Of a DNA stretch of 64,000 nucleotides, positions 24,946 through 36,668 are shown piece by piece. Below the pieces are notes generated by a model. It saw only the letters and a list, made by a program, of their open reading frames with translations. It was not told the DNA's origin and did not search any database. The position numbers and the translations under genes were made by a program. The first letter of the stretch is position 1. Each line of letters begins with the position of its first letter. This DNA comes from Prorocentrum cordatum (taxonomy: Eukaryota; Sar; Dinophyceae; Prorocentrales; Prorocentraceae), in assembly GCA_963575745.1 (NCBI GenBank), contig CAUYUJ010015283.1, positions 654,910 through 718,909 on the forward strand, read 5' to 3'.

Positions 24946-25660
24946 AGCAGCGTCTTAATCATCAGCATCACAATCGTCGACACGATCACCACTACATCCA
25001 CCGTAATCACCACCACAATCACCATCAACAACATCATTAGCAGCAGCAACAGCATCAGCAGCAGCATCGTCGTCATCAGCATCAAGCTCGTCGTCATTAC
25101 CAGAATGCATCCTCGTCCTCGTCCTCGTACAGACAACGGACACAGCGCCTCGGCAACGATCTTGCACCAAAGCTCGGCGCAGAGGCAGTTGTGCAAGGAG
25201 CTCCTTCCCCGCGAATCGAGCGGAGATCGAGGCGAACATCAAAAAGACGGGGAGGAGCAGGAGGAGAAGGAGGAGGAGGGGAAAAAGGACCAGCGGAAGA
25301 GGACTGGGAGGAGGGGGAGCAGGATAATCAGGCAGGAGGAGCTGGTGGAGCAGGAAGACGAGAAGCCTTTTCCTCCTCTCCTCCCCCTCCTCCTTCTACT
25401 CCCCCTCCTCCTGGTGTCAGCGACGCTGGCATGCAATTCTCCTGCCAAGATCGTGCACCCTTGGAAAGTAAATATGATACTCCTGCTTCCCATCATCCTC
25501 TTCGGGCTCGGGGTCAGACAGAACAAGGGAAGGAACACAGTGCAGACGATGCGGGATAATCATAGACAGCTTTTGACTATGTACGTAGAGCAAAAGAGAG
25601 TAAAGAACAGCGGAAGCTAGTGAAATACGCAGATTTGGAAAAATGTGGGATGGTACAGTC
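24946..25660. repeat. ATC/AGC triplets and purine-rich low-complexity DNA
   Basis: ATC and AGC triplets at about 24,957-25,110, then GGA-rich sequence at about 25,230-25,350. No gene recognised. Confidence 0.6.
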
Positions 25661-26050
25661 GCGTGGTGGAGTTCAAAGGAACACGAGAACGAGGGGGCAA
25701 AGGACAGGAAGATATCATTGAACACTGGATGCGTAGATATGTCGCTGCTACTGTTGCTGTCGCGCCCCCCCTTTCGGGATGGCGAAGCTTGGTCGGACAA
25801 GGACGGGAAGCGCAGCTTGAGTCCAATTGGCTTATGCGAATAAGATGAATATCGTATAATAATATATTAAGACAAATGAAAACAATAGTAAGACAAGAAA
25901 GGCGAGGGCGACGAGAAGGCGATGAAGAGGACGAGGTGGAGAACGTGAGAGTAGCGAGGAGGAGCATAGGGCCAACGAGGAGGAAGAGAAGCACAAGGAC
26001 GAGGACGAAGAGAACGAGGGCGAGCACGAGGAGGAATGCGGAGGACGATG
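25661..26050. other. Unassigned, purine-rich toward the right
   Basis: No recognised gene; GAGGACGAGG-type sequence leads into the CGA array. Confidence 0.4.
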
Positions 26051-26052
26051 AA

Positions 26053-26112
<60 letters not shown>
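26053..26112. repeat. Perfect (ACG)20 microsatellite
   Basis: Twenty uninterrupted ACG triplets. Confidence 0.95.
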
Positions 26113-26113
<1 letters not shown>

Positions 26114-26149
26114 GGGAATCAAGAGCGGGTCCTGGTAACCCTATCAGGC

Positions 26150-26330
26150 TAGGGTTGTCTTGAGGCCTGTTGGGGGCGTCTTGGGGGCCTCTTGGGTCCT
26201 CTTGTGAGTTTCTGGGGTTTTCTTGGGCTGCCTGGGCGCGTCGTGGGGTTCTTTGGGAGCTTTCTTGGGCCGTTTGGGGATCTCCCGGGCGCTCCAGGGA
26301 GTCTCTTGGGGCCCTCCTGGAATAACGTTG
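26150..26330. repeat. Inverse-orientation GGCCTCTTGGG microrepeat
   Basis: Words such as GGGGGCCTCTTGGGTCCTCTTG are the reverse complement of the family at 53-570 and 54.6-55.15 kb. It abuts the left arm of the inverted 50-bp satellite. Confidence 0.5.
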
Positions 26331-28248
26331 GGGCCGGGTAGGACTTGGGAATTGGAAAAGGGGTTTGACGGAAAGCGCTAGGGTTAGGAAGGATTTGGGA
26401 GTTTGGGGGAACTTTACATGGGAAGCGCTGGGGCAGGGAAAGATTCTGGCGCGGGGGAAGATTTTGCAGGGAGCGCGCTAGGGCGGGGAAGGACTCCGGA
26501 GCCAGGGGGGATTTCAATGGAAATCGCTTAGCATGGGAATAGTTTGGGAGTTAGGGCCGGTTCTAAAGGGCGCGCGCTGGGGTCGAGGAGAATCTGGGAC
26601 TTGGCAGCATTTTGCATGGAATACGCTGGGTTTGAAACGAACGTCGGAGTTGGGGCGGTTTTTCAATGTACAGCGCGGGTTTTGGGAAGGAATTTGGACA
26701 TCGGAAAGGCTTTCAATTGAAAGCGCTTGAGTTGAGAAGGGTTCTGGGGTGATGGGGATGTTAAATGGGAGGCGCTAGGGTTTGGAAGGGTATTTGGAGT
26801 CGGGAGGGAATTTGAATCGAACGCGCCAGGCTTGGGATGGATTTTGCAGTTGGGCGAGATGCTTATGGACGGCGCCGAGGTTGGGGCGGACTCTGGCGCT
26901 GGGAAAAGCTTAACTAGTTGAAAGCGCTGGGGCCGGGAAGGAGATTTGGCGCTCGGAAGGAAAAAAAAGAAATCGCAGAGTTTGAAACGAATTTTGGAGC
27001 TTGGAAGGGTTCAAAATTGAAAGCGCAAGGGGGCTTGGGCAGATTTCTGGCATTGGGAGAGATGGGGGTCGCCGGGGCTGGGCAAGATTTGCGAACAAGG
27101 AGAAATGTTTGATGGAAACCGCCAGGGTTGGGAAGGGATTTCGACTTGGGGAAGGTTCAGAATGGGCGCCTCTCGGGTTGGGGGGTGTCTTGGCGCCAGG
27201 GAGGATCTGCCCGGAAACGCGCCAGGGCGGGGGAGGACTTTGGAGCTGGGTGGACGGGAAACTCTGAGGTTGGGGAAGATTTTGGAGGCGATGCGGGTTT
27301 CAGAGGCACGCACTGGGGTCGGGGAAGATTTGAGAATCGGGGGGGGGGGGTGCGCGGAACGCGCCAGGGTTGGGAAGGACGCTGGAGTTGGGGAAGTTTT
27401 CTACATGGACAACGCTGGGATTGCATGGATTCGGGCGCGGGGAAGGACTTACAGCGGGTTGGGAAGGGAAGGTTTGGGAAGGGCTTCGGGGCCATGGTGG
27501 ATTTTGAATAGGAAGCGCGAGGCCTGGGAATTATGCTTGGGCTTGAGAGGGGGGTTGCAGGGGAAGTGCTGGTTCGGGGAACGATTCTGGAGTTGGGGCG
27601 GACGTAAATGGGGGGCGCTGGAGTTCGGCCAGACGTGGGGGTTCGGGCGCATCAAATTTGGAAGCGCAAAGGATGGAAAGGTTTCTGGAGTTGGGAAGGG
27701 CATGTCATGGAAAGCGCTGGGCTTGAGAAGGGATTCGGGGTTGGGGATGATTTAATATGGAAGAAAACGCCGCGCGCGGGGCAAATTTGTGAAGCTGGGA
27801 CGAAACGTTACATTGAATCGCCGGAGTTGGGAAGGACTCGGGAGTTGCGGGGGATTCGGCGCGGCAAGATTTTGAAATTCCAGGGGGCTCTACACGCAGA
27901 GCGCGGGGCACGGTGGTGGCTTTGGGATTGGGGGGGTGTCGCGTGGAAATCGCCGACGTCGGGAAGGGCCCTGGAATTGAGGATGATCTTACGTAAGGAT
28001 TCGAACTTGAAACAAGCTGGGGTTGGGAAGGATTCTGGCATTGGGGGATACTGTTGTCGGAGAGCTCTGAGATTGGGACAGATGCTGGAGTTGGGATGGG
28101 CGTCGAATGGGACAAGCATGGGCGGGGTTGGGAACAAGTTCCAAGGGAACGCGCTGGGGTTGGGAAGGACTTTGAACTGGGGGGATCTAAAAATAATGAG
28201 GGCAGGGCTGGGCGCGCGGGAAGTATTTGAGTTGCGTTGGACTTGCGC
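26331..28248 (+). repeat. Inverted 50-bp satellite, left (G-rich) arm
   Basis: About 38 degenerate units of ~50 bp with the pattern AAGCGCTGGGGTTGGGAAGG, then TTCTGGAGTTGGGG, then a short ATGG-containing link. GCGCTGG-type words lie near 26,424, 26,474, 26,525, 26,573, 26,624, 26,672, 26,722, 26,772, 26,821, 26,872 and 26,920, giving spacings of 48-51. The plus strand is strongly G-over-C. Gly/Trp-rich ORFs are by-products. Confidence 0.9.
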
Positions 28249-30815
28249 CTTCCACTTGAAACCCTTCCCAACTCGAGAATCCCCCACCCCGGCGCTTTCC
28301 ATTCACGTCCCTCCCCAACTCCAGAATCTCCCCAATCCCCAGCGCCTTCCACTGACCCCCTCCCCAGCCCCAACGTTTTCCCGCGAATCATTCCCAGCTC
28401 CAATCCCCCCAAACACAAGCGCTTCCCGCTTAAAGCCGTCCCAACTCCCAGCCCCCCCAACCCCAGCGCCATCCACATTAAATCCCTCCCATCTCCATCA
28501 TGCTTGCGAGCCCCAGCGCTTCCCACTAGAAACCAGCTTCAAAGGCCCCCACGACGCCGCCCCCCGACCCCGACGCGCTCCATTCAAAAACCCCCGCTTC
28601 AAGTCCCACCGCCGCCCGCCAACCCCAGCGCGCCCACTCGAAATGCACCCCAACTCCCAAGCCCCTCCGAGGCCCGGCGCGTTGCATGCAAAGCCCGTCT
28701 CAAATCCCAAAACCTGCCCTGCCCCAGCGCTCTCCGCCCCAAATCCTTCCGAACTCCCAAGCCCTCCCCAACCCGAGAGCCTTCCATCTGATCCTCCCCG
28801 ACAATCCCCCCCCGCAGCGCCAGCGCTCTCCACCTAAGCCCCCCAAACTCCACAGCCCCCCCAACCTCGGCGCTTTCCACTTTCAATCCCCCCCATCTCC
28901 AACATCCCCCCAGCCCCCGGCGCTGCCCGCTCAAAATCCCCCCTCCCGGCCCCGGCGCTGCCCATGAAGAACCCTCCTCAAATCCACGATCCCCCCGAGC
29001 CCGGCGCGATCCACGAAAGCCCTTTTCTCAAACGCAAAGTGGCCCCCATGCGCTCCGACTCCACAGTTCTGCCCAACCCCAGCGCGTTCTACTTCCAACT
29101 CTCCCCGACTTCAAAACCCCCCCAACGCTGGCGCGTTCCATTCCCCATTCCCACCAACTCCAAAAACCTTCCAAACCCGAGTGCAGTCCTTGCAAAAGCC
29201 ACCCCACATCCACGTGAACTCCAAAAATCATTCTCAACCCAAACGCCCCACATATAGAACCACTTCCCAAACCCCCGACCCCCCCCATCGCCGTTGAACC
29301 CCCCCCCGACCCGGAAAAACTTGCCAGCCTCTGAGCATTCCATTTCAAATCCTCCCCCCGAAATCCCCCCCAACCCCGGCGCCCGTCATTCGACGCCCCC
29401 CCAACTCGGCAACTGGCCCCAAACCCAGCGCGTTCAATGTATAAGCCTTCCCAACCCCAAGACCCTTCCCACGCCCCAGCGCTTGCCACTTAGAACCCGC
29501 CCGAGCTCCAATATCCACCCCAACCCTGGCGCCTTCCATTTCAAATCTGCCCCTACTCCCCAACCCTGGCGCATCCCATGTAACGCCCCCCATCCCCCGC
29601 CCCACTCCACAGCCCTTCCCAAAACCAGCGCCGCGCATCAAACATCCCCCCAACTCCCAAATCGACCCCAATCCCAGCGCGTTCCCCGCCCCCCCCGCTC
29701 CCAGCTCCCAAGCGCCCCAAAACCCAGCGCTTCACTTGTAAAATCTCCTCCAAACCCCAAAACCCCTTCGCTTTCAAATGCCAATCCTCCTCAACTCATC
29801 TCCCTCATCCTCCGGCGGCTTCATTCAAAAGCAACCTAAACTCTAAAATCGTTCCCAACCCGAGCGCTTTCCATATCAAACGCCCCGAACTCCAAAGTAC
29901 CACCCCGCCCCAGCGCGCCGCGCGCAAAAACCATTGCAAACTTCCAAAACCCTGCCCTGCCCAAGTGTTCCACTTTGCTTTGAATCCATCCCAACGACAG
30001 AAAGACCCCGTTCACACCAAGCGCTTCCCATTTGAATCCCCCACAACTCTCAAATCCCCCCCCCCAGCCCCGGCGCATTCCACTCCGAGCCCCACATCCT
30101 GTCCCCAGCACCAGCGCTCTCCAATATACGTCCTCCCCGACTCCAGAATCCTCCCTATGCCCGGCGCTCTCCATATAAAATCCTCCCCAACTCTGGAATC
30201 CTCATCAACCCCGGCGCTTCGCACTCGAAATCTCTCGCAAATCTGGAAACCTCCCCAACGCCGACGATTGCCCATTCCAAACCTTCCCCACCTGGAAAAG
30301 CCCCCCCAAACCCGAGCGTTTTATCTTCGAAACCCTTCCCAACTCGAAAATCCGCTCCAACCCCGAAGCTTCCCGCTGACAGCCATTCCCAATTCCCAGC
30401 TCCTTCAGACCCCGGAACGCTCCATGTCAAACCCCTCTCAACTCCAAAGTGCTTCTCCGAGTCGCACGCCTTCAACTTGCAATCCTTCCCGACCCCAAGA
30501 AGGTTCCCCTTCACATGACCACAATTTGCCAACCCTGACGATCCCCCATCGAAAAACCCACCCCAACTCCAAAACCCCCAACCCACCAGCGCTTTCGATT
30601 AAAAGCGCTTCCCAACTCCCAAATCTTTCCTAACGCCAGCGCCTTCGACTTAAAATCCTTCCGAACTCCAGAATCCTTTCCAGACTCCGCGCTGTCCACT
30701 CAAAACCCCTCCCAAACCCCGGCGCTTTCGACTTAAATAATCCCCAACGCCAGCGCTCTGCATGTAAAGAACCCCAACCCCGAAATCCGTTCCAACCCTG
30801 CCGGTATACTCGCCA
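28249..30815 (-). repeat. Inverted 50-bp satellite, right (C-rich) arm
   Basis: The same ~50-bp unit in the opposite orientation (CCTTCCCAACCCCAGCGCTT, CCCCAACTCCAGAATCC), about 50 units. Strand asymmetry flips from G-rich to C-rich within about 30 bases around 28,249. Pro/Ser/Asn-rich ORFs are by-products. Confidence 0.9.
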
Positions 30816-31715
30816 ACCTCAGCTCTAAATCGAAACACAAACTAATTTCGTGCCCTCCGACGGAGCCACAAAACAACTCGGGAACGTACGCAATAAACAA
30901 CGCGCGCCCTCTCCATATGAGACTCGCTCCCGGCGCATTTGAATTTGCCCTACTTCAGCCGAGCACTTAGTGTACCATAACGCGAATTGTTTGTTTGTGC
31001 ATGGGTGACTGCGAATGGCGAAAGTAACGCGCGTTAGGCTTTCCGATTAAATGATTTAGCTCTGTGCTGGCGGGGCCGACCCCTGTTGCGCAGGGGGGCC
31101 TGCAACTGCTAAAAGACAGATCCCTCCACCAATCCACCATAGTAGGCGAAGCGACGCCCGTAGAAAGACAGGGGCGTGCTGTAGGTGAAACAAGGTGGTG
31201 AGAAAAGGTAGAGCGCGACGCAGAATGTGAAGCAAGAGATTGGGTAACGAGACAAGTGGGCATCATGGCCATGTCAACCGATACACAACAGAGAGCAAGC
31301 AAATGTAAGAAGAGATAGGCGACAGACGCATCAGGAACCTCGTCACGCGGTAAGGTGTATTCTGAAAGCCGTTGATGTGGAAGGCTCGAGGTCGTAGACA
31401 ATCCCATGTATCCTCCGTATCTGTGCAGTATGTGGGAGGCCATCCTCGTGGATGCAGTCGTACTGGTAGAATTGAGGGTTTCGTCGGAACCAATGCTCTA
31501 CCCCTAATATAGTATTCACCGTCTGCCTGACGGTTCGGAAACCCTGGTTTCGGTGTTGGTGGAGATGTGTGGTCTGGTGTTTAGGCTTGGGCATAGTTGG
31601 TGCTGTCATTGCTGTCGTAGCTTCGCGTCGTTGCTGTAATCCTGCGTTGCGTGTGTTGCACTGTCGTACTGGTTCCAGATACAATTAGTACTGCTGCTGG
31701 TGGCCCCGAATCTTG
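30816..31715. other. Unassigned stretch with a non-repetitive minus-strand ORF
   Basis: A minus-strand ORF (31,343-31,684) has balanced composition (for example FRRNPQFYQYDCIHEDGLPH), unlike the satellite ORFs, but I recognise no family. It could be an exon or a relic. Confidence 0.3.
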
Positions 31716-31727
31716 CCCAAGTTGTCC

Positions 31728-31760
<33 letters not shown>

Positions 31761-33235
31761 TCCTGCTCCAACTCCACTCCTCCTTCTCTTCTCCCCCTGG
31801 AGCGAGGAGGCGGCAAAGAGGAAAGGCGAAGAGGACGAGGGCGAGAGAGGGGAAAGAGCAGAGGCGAGGAGCAGGAGGATCAGGAAGGGGTAGATGATGT
31901 GAAAAGAAAAAGAAGAAGGGAGAGGAGGCAGGAGGAAGAGGAGAGGAGAGAGGGGAGAGGAGGGGGAGAACGAAGGAAGGGAAGAGGATGACAGGGGAGT
32001 GGGGGTGGAGGGGGAGGATGGTGGAGGGGGAAACGACGACCCCCACTCCTCCTCTTCCTCCCCATGCAGGCCCCCTTCCCACTGGCCCTCCTGCATCCCG
32101 ATCCCCTCGCTCATTGGGAACGGCGTGTAGATCACGAATGAGATGCTCGCCTGCTGGACTGATGGGGCGGGAGGTCGGCTCCGAGGTGGGGCGAAGGCCA
32201 CAGAAGAAGAAGACAGGACGGCGGATGATGAAGCGGGAGGGGCAGGAAACTACTAGGAGGACCAGAATGAGAAGGAGACCACCAAGAGGATAGTGAGGAA
32301 AGATGACGAGGAACAAGCGGAGGTGGAGGAGGACCGGGAAGGGAGGAAGAGTTAAACCTAGGACTGGGAGCAGGCGGCGCCTCCTCCTCCTCCGCCTCTT
32401 TCACTGCCCCTCCCTCCTCCTCCTCCTCCTCCTCCTCCGCCTTTTTCGCTACCCCTCCCTCCTCCTCGTCATCCTCCTCCTTCTCCTCGTCATCCTCCCT
32501 GTCCCCTCCACGGCAAGGACGAAAGACCGAAACCAACCTTCTCGTTGTGAGAGGGGGGCTCGCCCGGGCAAGCCACCTCTCCGAACTGACGAGGAATTGG
32601 TTGCCACTCCTTCCGACCTCGCCTTTCTGTCCCCCACCCCATCCTCCTTCCAAATCCTGCCCAGGGAAAGGGGCCAGAGGCAGAGGGACGAGATGGATGA
32701 GGACAACGAGGTGGAGGACTTAGAAGGTCGAGGGAGGAATTAGGAAAGAGGAGAAGGCAGAAGCAGGAGGAGAGGAAGGAGGAAGATGTAATGAGGAAGG
32801 AATAGCAAGGATAACAACTCCACGGGCCCAACTCCACCGTGGCTGGCACGAGGAGGAGGAGAAGGTGGAGGAGTTGAGGGAGTAGCAGGACGTGGAGGAG
32901 GATAGCAGGCCGTAGACGAGGAGGAGATGGGGTTGGAGGAGGAGGAGGATGAGGAGTAGGAGAAGGAGCTGAGTGAGAGGAGTAGGAGGACGTGTAGAAG
33001 GAGGACGTGGAGGAGGAGGCCGAGGGCAAGGACGAGAGGCAGCAGCTGCAGGAAGACGAGCGGCGGAAGCAGCGGCGGGAGCGCCCGCCTTGGGCTGGCG
33101 GAAGACATCGTCCTGCCTGTGGTAGATACGGGCCACGGGCGCCAGGCCGTCGGTCGGGAGCAGCACCGGCTTCTTGGGCACCCCTCCTCGGTCGCTCCGA
33201 CGTCATCCTCCTCCCCCTCCTCCTATCCATCCTCG
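31716..33235. repeat. Polypurine/polypyrimidine low-complexity block
   Basis: Alternating CTC-rich (31,728-31,765; 32,385-32,500) and GGA/GAA-rich (31,800-32,020; 32,700-33,030) tracts. ORFs are Ser/Pro or Glu/Arg homopolymer-like. Confidence 0.75.
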
Positions 33236-33239
33236 TGCC

Positions 33240-33299
33240 CCTTCCTTCTCCTCCTCCTCCTCCTCCTCCTCCTCCTCCTCCTCCTCCTCCTCCTCCTCC

Positions 33300-33381
<82 letters not shown>

Positions 33382-33470
33382 CATCCTCGTCCTGCTCCTC
33401 CTCCACAACCGTCTCCACCACATCCCCCTCCTCCTCCTCCTCCTCCTCCTCCTCCTCCTCCTCTTCCTTG
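33240..33470. repeat. (CTC)n-(CAT)n-(CTC)n compound microsatellite
   Basis: CTC triplets about 33,247-33,299, an uninterrupted CAT/ATC run about 33,300-33,379, then CTC again about 33,426-33,463. Confidence 0.95.
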
Positions 33471-34429
33471 CCGTCGACACGGTCGGCCTTCTCCAACTCC
33501 ATCATCATCAGCATTATCATCCTCCTCCCCCGTCCGTCTCCCTTCTCCTCGTCCCCATCCATCCTCCTCGTCCTCCTTGGACAAGCCCCCTGCGGGTCCG
33601 AAGGAAACAACGGAAAAAAAATAATTGAGAGAGGGAGGGAGGAGGAGACCCACGCCAGCTGAAGGTGCCACCAGATTCGCACGCAACAGAAACACAAACA
33701 TCAAAGGCCTTCATTCGAGAGGGCATGATCCTCGCGCTATCTCCGGTCAAGGACCCGTTGCCCAAGCTCTTCGGCCTGGGCTCGGGAGGAGAACCCAAAC
33801 AGCGCGAGTCCTCGGGTGAGGCCAACACTCACCCGCGCCACCGCGGGGGCAGGTCCAAGGGCAGGCACTGCTTCCCGGCCCGAGCTGTGAGGCCAAGAAG
33901 GTGCGAGATTCGTCGGAGAGCGAGCTCGCTACACCAACACGGCACCCTATGCGGGGAGGGCGTTTGCCTGTCAAAATCCAAGCCAAATGCCTCCCGCGGC
34001 CAGGGGAGCGGGACCCAAGGTAATCCGGCACGAGAGCACTGCGTCCCCAGGAGCTCCCCGCATGGCCGACAGACCCGCAGGTGGTGCAGAAGACCAAGGG
34101 GCCCAGAGGGGCCCCAGTCGGGGAGGCACCAGGGGCCTCAACACACGAGTGGCGTGTGGCATTCCACGGCCTGAGGGGGGGCCACGCCACTTTCCCAGGA
34201 GGGGGCGGGGGGACAGGGCAGGGAAACATCTCACCAGCGCCGTCCCGACCCGCCGTCCAGCACTTCTCCCCCCCCCAGGACAGACGACGCACCAACAGAC
34301 GACGAACCCGCCCCACCACCGTCGCCGCCAGTGTTGTCGAAGTCGGGCGGCAGTTCAAAAATGCCGAGGTCGACATAGCGAAGCCAATCGAGGGGAACAT
34401 GGTCGAACACCCCCAAGTCGGCGATCATG
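33471..34429. other. Unassigned GC-rich stretch
   Basis: Several overlapping ORFs on both strands, none recognised. Confidence 0.4.
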
Positions 34430-34505
34430 AGGTGGATGAGGAGGAGGAGGAGGAGGAGTAGGAGGAGGAGGAGGAGGGGGAGAGGAGGAGTGGAGGAGGA
34501 GGAGC
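34430..34505. repeat. (GGA)n microsatellite
   Basis: GGAGGA triplets with a few changes. Confidence 0.9.
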
Positions 34506-34925
34506 GGGAATCATGTAAATGCTAGCATTGATCACTAACACGTGGATGCGGGTTCGTAGTTCGTGGGCGAGGGCGAGCTAATCAACCATAGTGAACTCTT
34601 TGGATTGACGATTCTACGCAGAAGTGGTTGCGTGAGTGAACGCTCGGAGGAATCTCATATATATAGAAAGCTGGCGAGGCTCACATGCAGCAGTCTCGAA
34701 AAAGGAGGGGCCCCTGTCCTGGATGCGTGTGAAGCTGGGTGGATGCACTGCTTCCGTAGATTGGTGAGACAGCACTGGCTCCCATCGAGGGCGCCCTGAT
34801 AACTTAGAATTACCCTCGGGGGCGAATCAGGAATCAACGATTGCGCTTGCACAATGTTGTGCCACACGTCGTGAAATTGATGAGCAGCGTGGATTCGCAT
34901 AAAGCAAGCATGCCTCGAACACACA
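34506..34925. other. Unassigned stretch
   Basis: No repeat and no recognised protein. It lies just downstream of the LINE relic on the minus strand. Confidence 0.4.
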
Positions 34926-34929
34926 TCAG

Positions 34930-36300
34930 ACGTAACTATCTCCGAAGTGTTTGTGCAACCTACTACACTGAACCAGCGGCGACCTCATGCTCAGAGCGCA
35001 GGCTGTGCTTTGGAACCACTGGCCACCTGGCAAAAGCGGCGCGGCTGTCTGCTCGTGGTTGGCCTCGCCGAAAAAGGAAGATCCTGCGGAGTCGAGCGCG
35101 CTGCCTGGCTGTCGCAATCGTGCCACAGGTGGCCGTAGGTCGCGTTGGAGGCCTCGCCCAGTGGACAGCTCGTGAACCCCGGTATCTGCGGACAGCGTGC
35201 TGCAGGAGCCATCACCGCCCCTGCCCAGACAGCTCTGATAGCACCCCAGCCGGCACGATACCACAAATGCTCCTACCCATGACCTCGGGGATATGGTCCC
35301 GAATTCGGCTGCACTGTCATCGCTGCGCGCCTTCCGTGGCCCTGTCGCGGATCTTCTTGGGCGCGCAGACCGCGTGAGGCGAGGTCACGGAGGCCCTGGA
35401 TCTGCAACCCGCTGACTAGCTCGCAACCGATCCTGCGCCGCGTGCCCACGGCCCCATGCACAAGGCCCAGCTCGCATCAGCAGCCGGACGCTCTCGGGCT
35501 GCAGCCCAGGCATGGCACAGCTGGCTACATGGGACCATCCCGTCCCACTGCCACGACGCGTAGCGCTCCACGAGATCGGCCGTCGAGTCGCACATCAGGC
35601 CCATGTACGCCTACGTGGCGCGGTAGCACGTGGGCGACTTGCCCATTCGGCGGACTGCGGTCACCCGATCTCCACACCAATCAGGGCCAGCAAGTTGGCC
35701 AGCGCCTCACCCGAGATGCCCGGAACGCCCGCGCCATGGCTCGCAGAGGCGTAGACCCCAGCTCGCCAGAGGACCAAGGCCTCGGCACCGGCTCCCTACC
35801 TGAGAGGTCGAAGGCGGGACTCGCACCCACGCACCCGTACGAAACGCTCAGCATCCACAGATCAGAGAACCCTCGAGCCGAACAGCTCGTCGCCCTAAAA
35901 TCCTGGCGTGGCGTGGGCTTCGAGTCGAGCCTACTGAAGCGCTTCTCCAGAGGCCGCTGCTCCACGACCGAGGCGGCCACGAGAACTGGTTCTCGGCCTG
36001 GCGAGAAGGGCCGAGTTCCTGGATGCGCTTGGGCAGGAAGACGGCGGCCTGCCACAGCGCGCACGCCTTCTCGGCATGCAACACCCTGCCACTGGAGAGA
36101 GACGCGTCGTCCATCAGAACCGTCGGCATGCTGGTGTCCGTGCAGCTGCGGTACCTTGAGCATGAGAAGGTGAGAAGAAGAAACAACATGTGAACGTAGA
36201 CTTTCTGAACTCCCCACGGGGCTCCGAAAATGTTTGTGTGTGCCGTTCTGCCTGTTTCGAAAAGAAGATCGTCGCATGAATGACTGCACAACCGAAAATA
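34930..36300 (-). pseudogene. Non-LTR retrotransposon RT relic 2, minus strand
   Basis: Two landmarks in order suggest a decayed LINE. At 36,106-36,117 the minus strand reads LMDD within MPTVLMDDASL, which fits a degraded RT motif C (normally Y/F-x-D-D). About 940 nt downstream, at 35,114-35,167, CPLGEASNATYGHLWHDC resembles the Cys/His finger after the RT in dinoflagellate-type LINEs, with the second Cys lost. In the plus-strand LINE at 40-44 kb the same two landmarks are about 770 nt apart. The sequence between them is in several frames and not recognisable. No intact RT is possible here. An exon-like plus-strand reading ending at a GTGAGA near 36,169 was considered a shadow. Confidence 0.45.
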
Positions 36301-36481
36301 TTATTTCTGGCAAATGCGCACGATCTCGGACTGGCTGCCGACTGCCCTGGTGAACCTCGGCCAGGTGCACTGCATCAACACACACCACATCTGATGAAGG
36401 TGAGATACCACTGCTCGGGCTTTCCTTGGCGGGGCATCGTGCTGGATGGTTTCGTAAGCAAATGGCCATGTCCATATAGAA

Positions 36482-36668
36482 CTCCAAAATGGGGTCCGAG
36501 CAAGTGGGGTCGGAAGTTCGCGCCGCATCGCCGGTACATCGGCGATACATCGGTGGCGTCGACGGTACGTCGGCGCCGTCTGCACGGAGAAAATCGGGCT
36601 CCGCATCGAGCCGCATCGCCGATGCGGCGCGATCCTCCGACCCCATCTACCCATGCCCCATTTGGAGG
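36482..36668. mobile_element. MITE-like element with ~50-bp terminal inverted repeats
   Basis: The left end CTCCAAAATGGGG plus GTGGGGTCGGAAGTTCGCGC and the reverse complement of the right end (CTCCAAATGGGG, ATGGGGTCGGAGGATCGCGC) match over about 50 bases with few differences. The centre carries GAGAAAATCGGGCTCC and ATCGCCGATG words. Length is ~185 bp with no ORF of note. A shorter relative lies at 53,693-53,830. No clear target-site duplication was seen. Confidence 0.65.

Noticed and set aside
35442-36173. Plus-strand exon ending at a GTGAGA donor near 36,169
   Set aside because: The opposite strand carries a better explained LINE relic with ordered landmarks; the plus reading has no known domain and changes frame.
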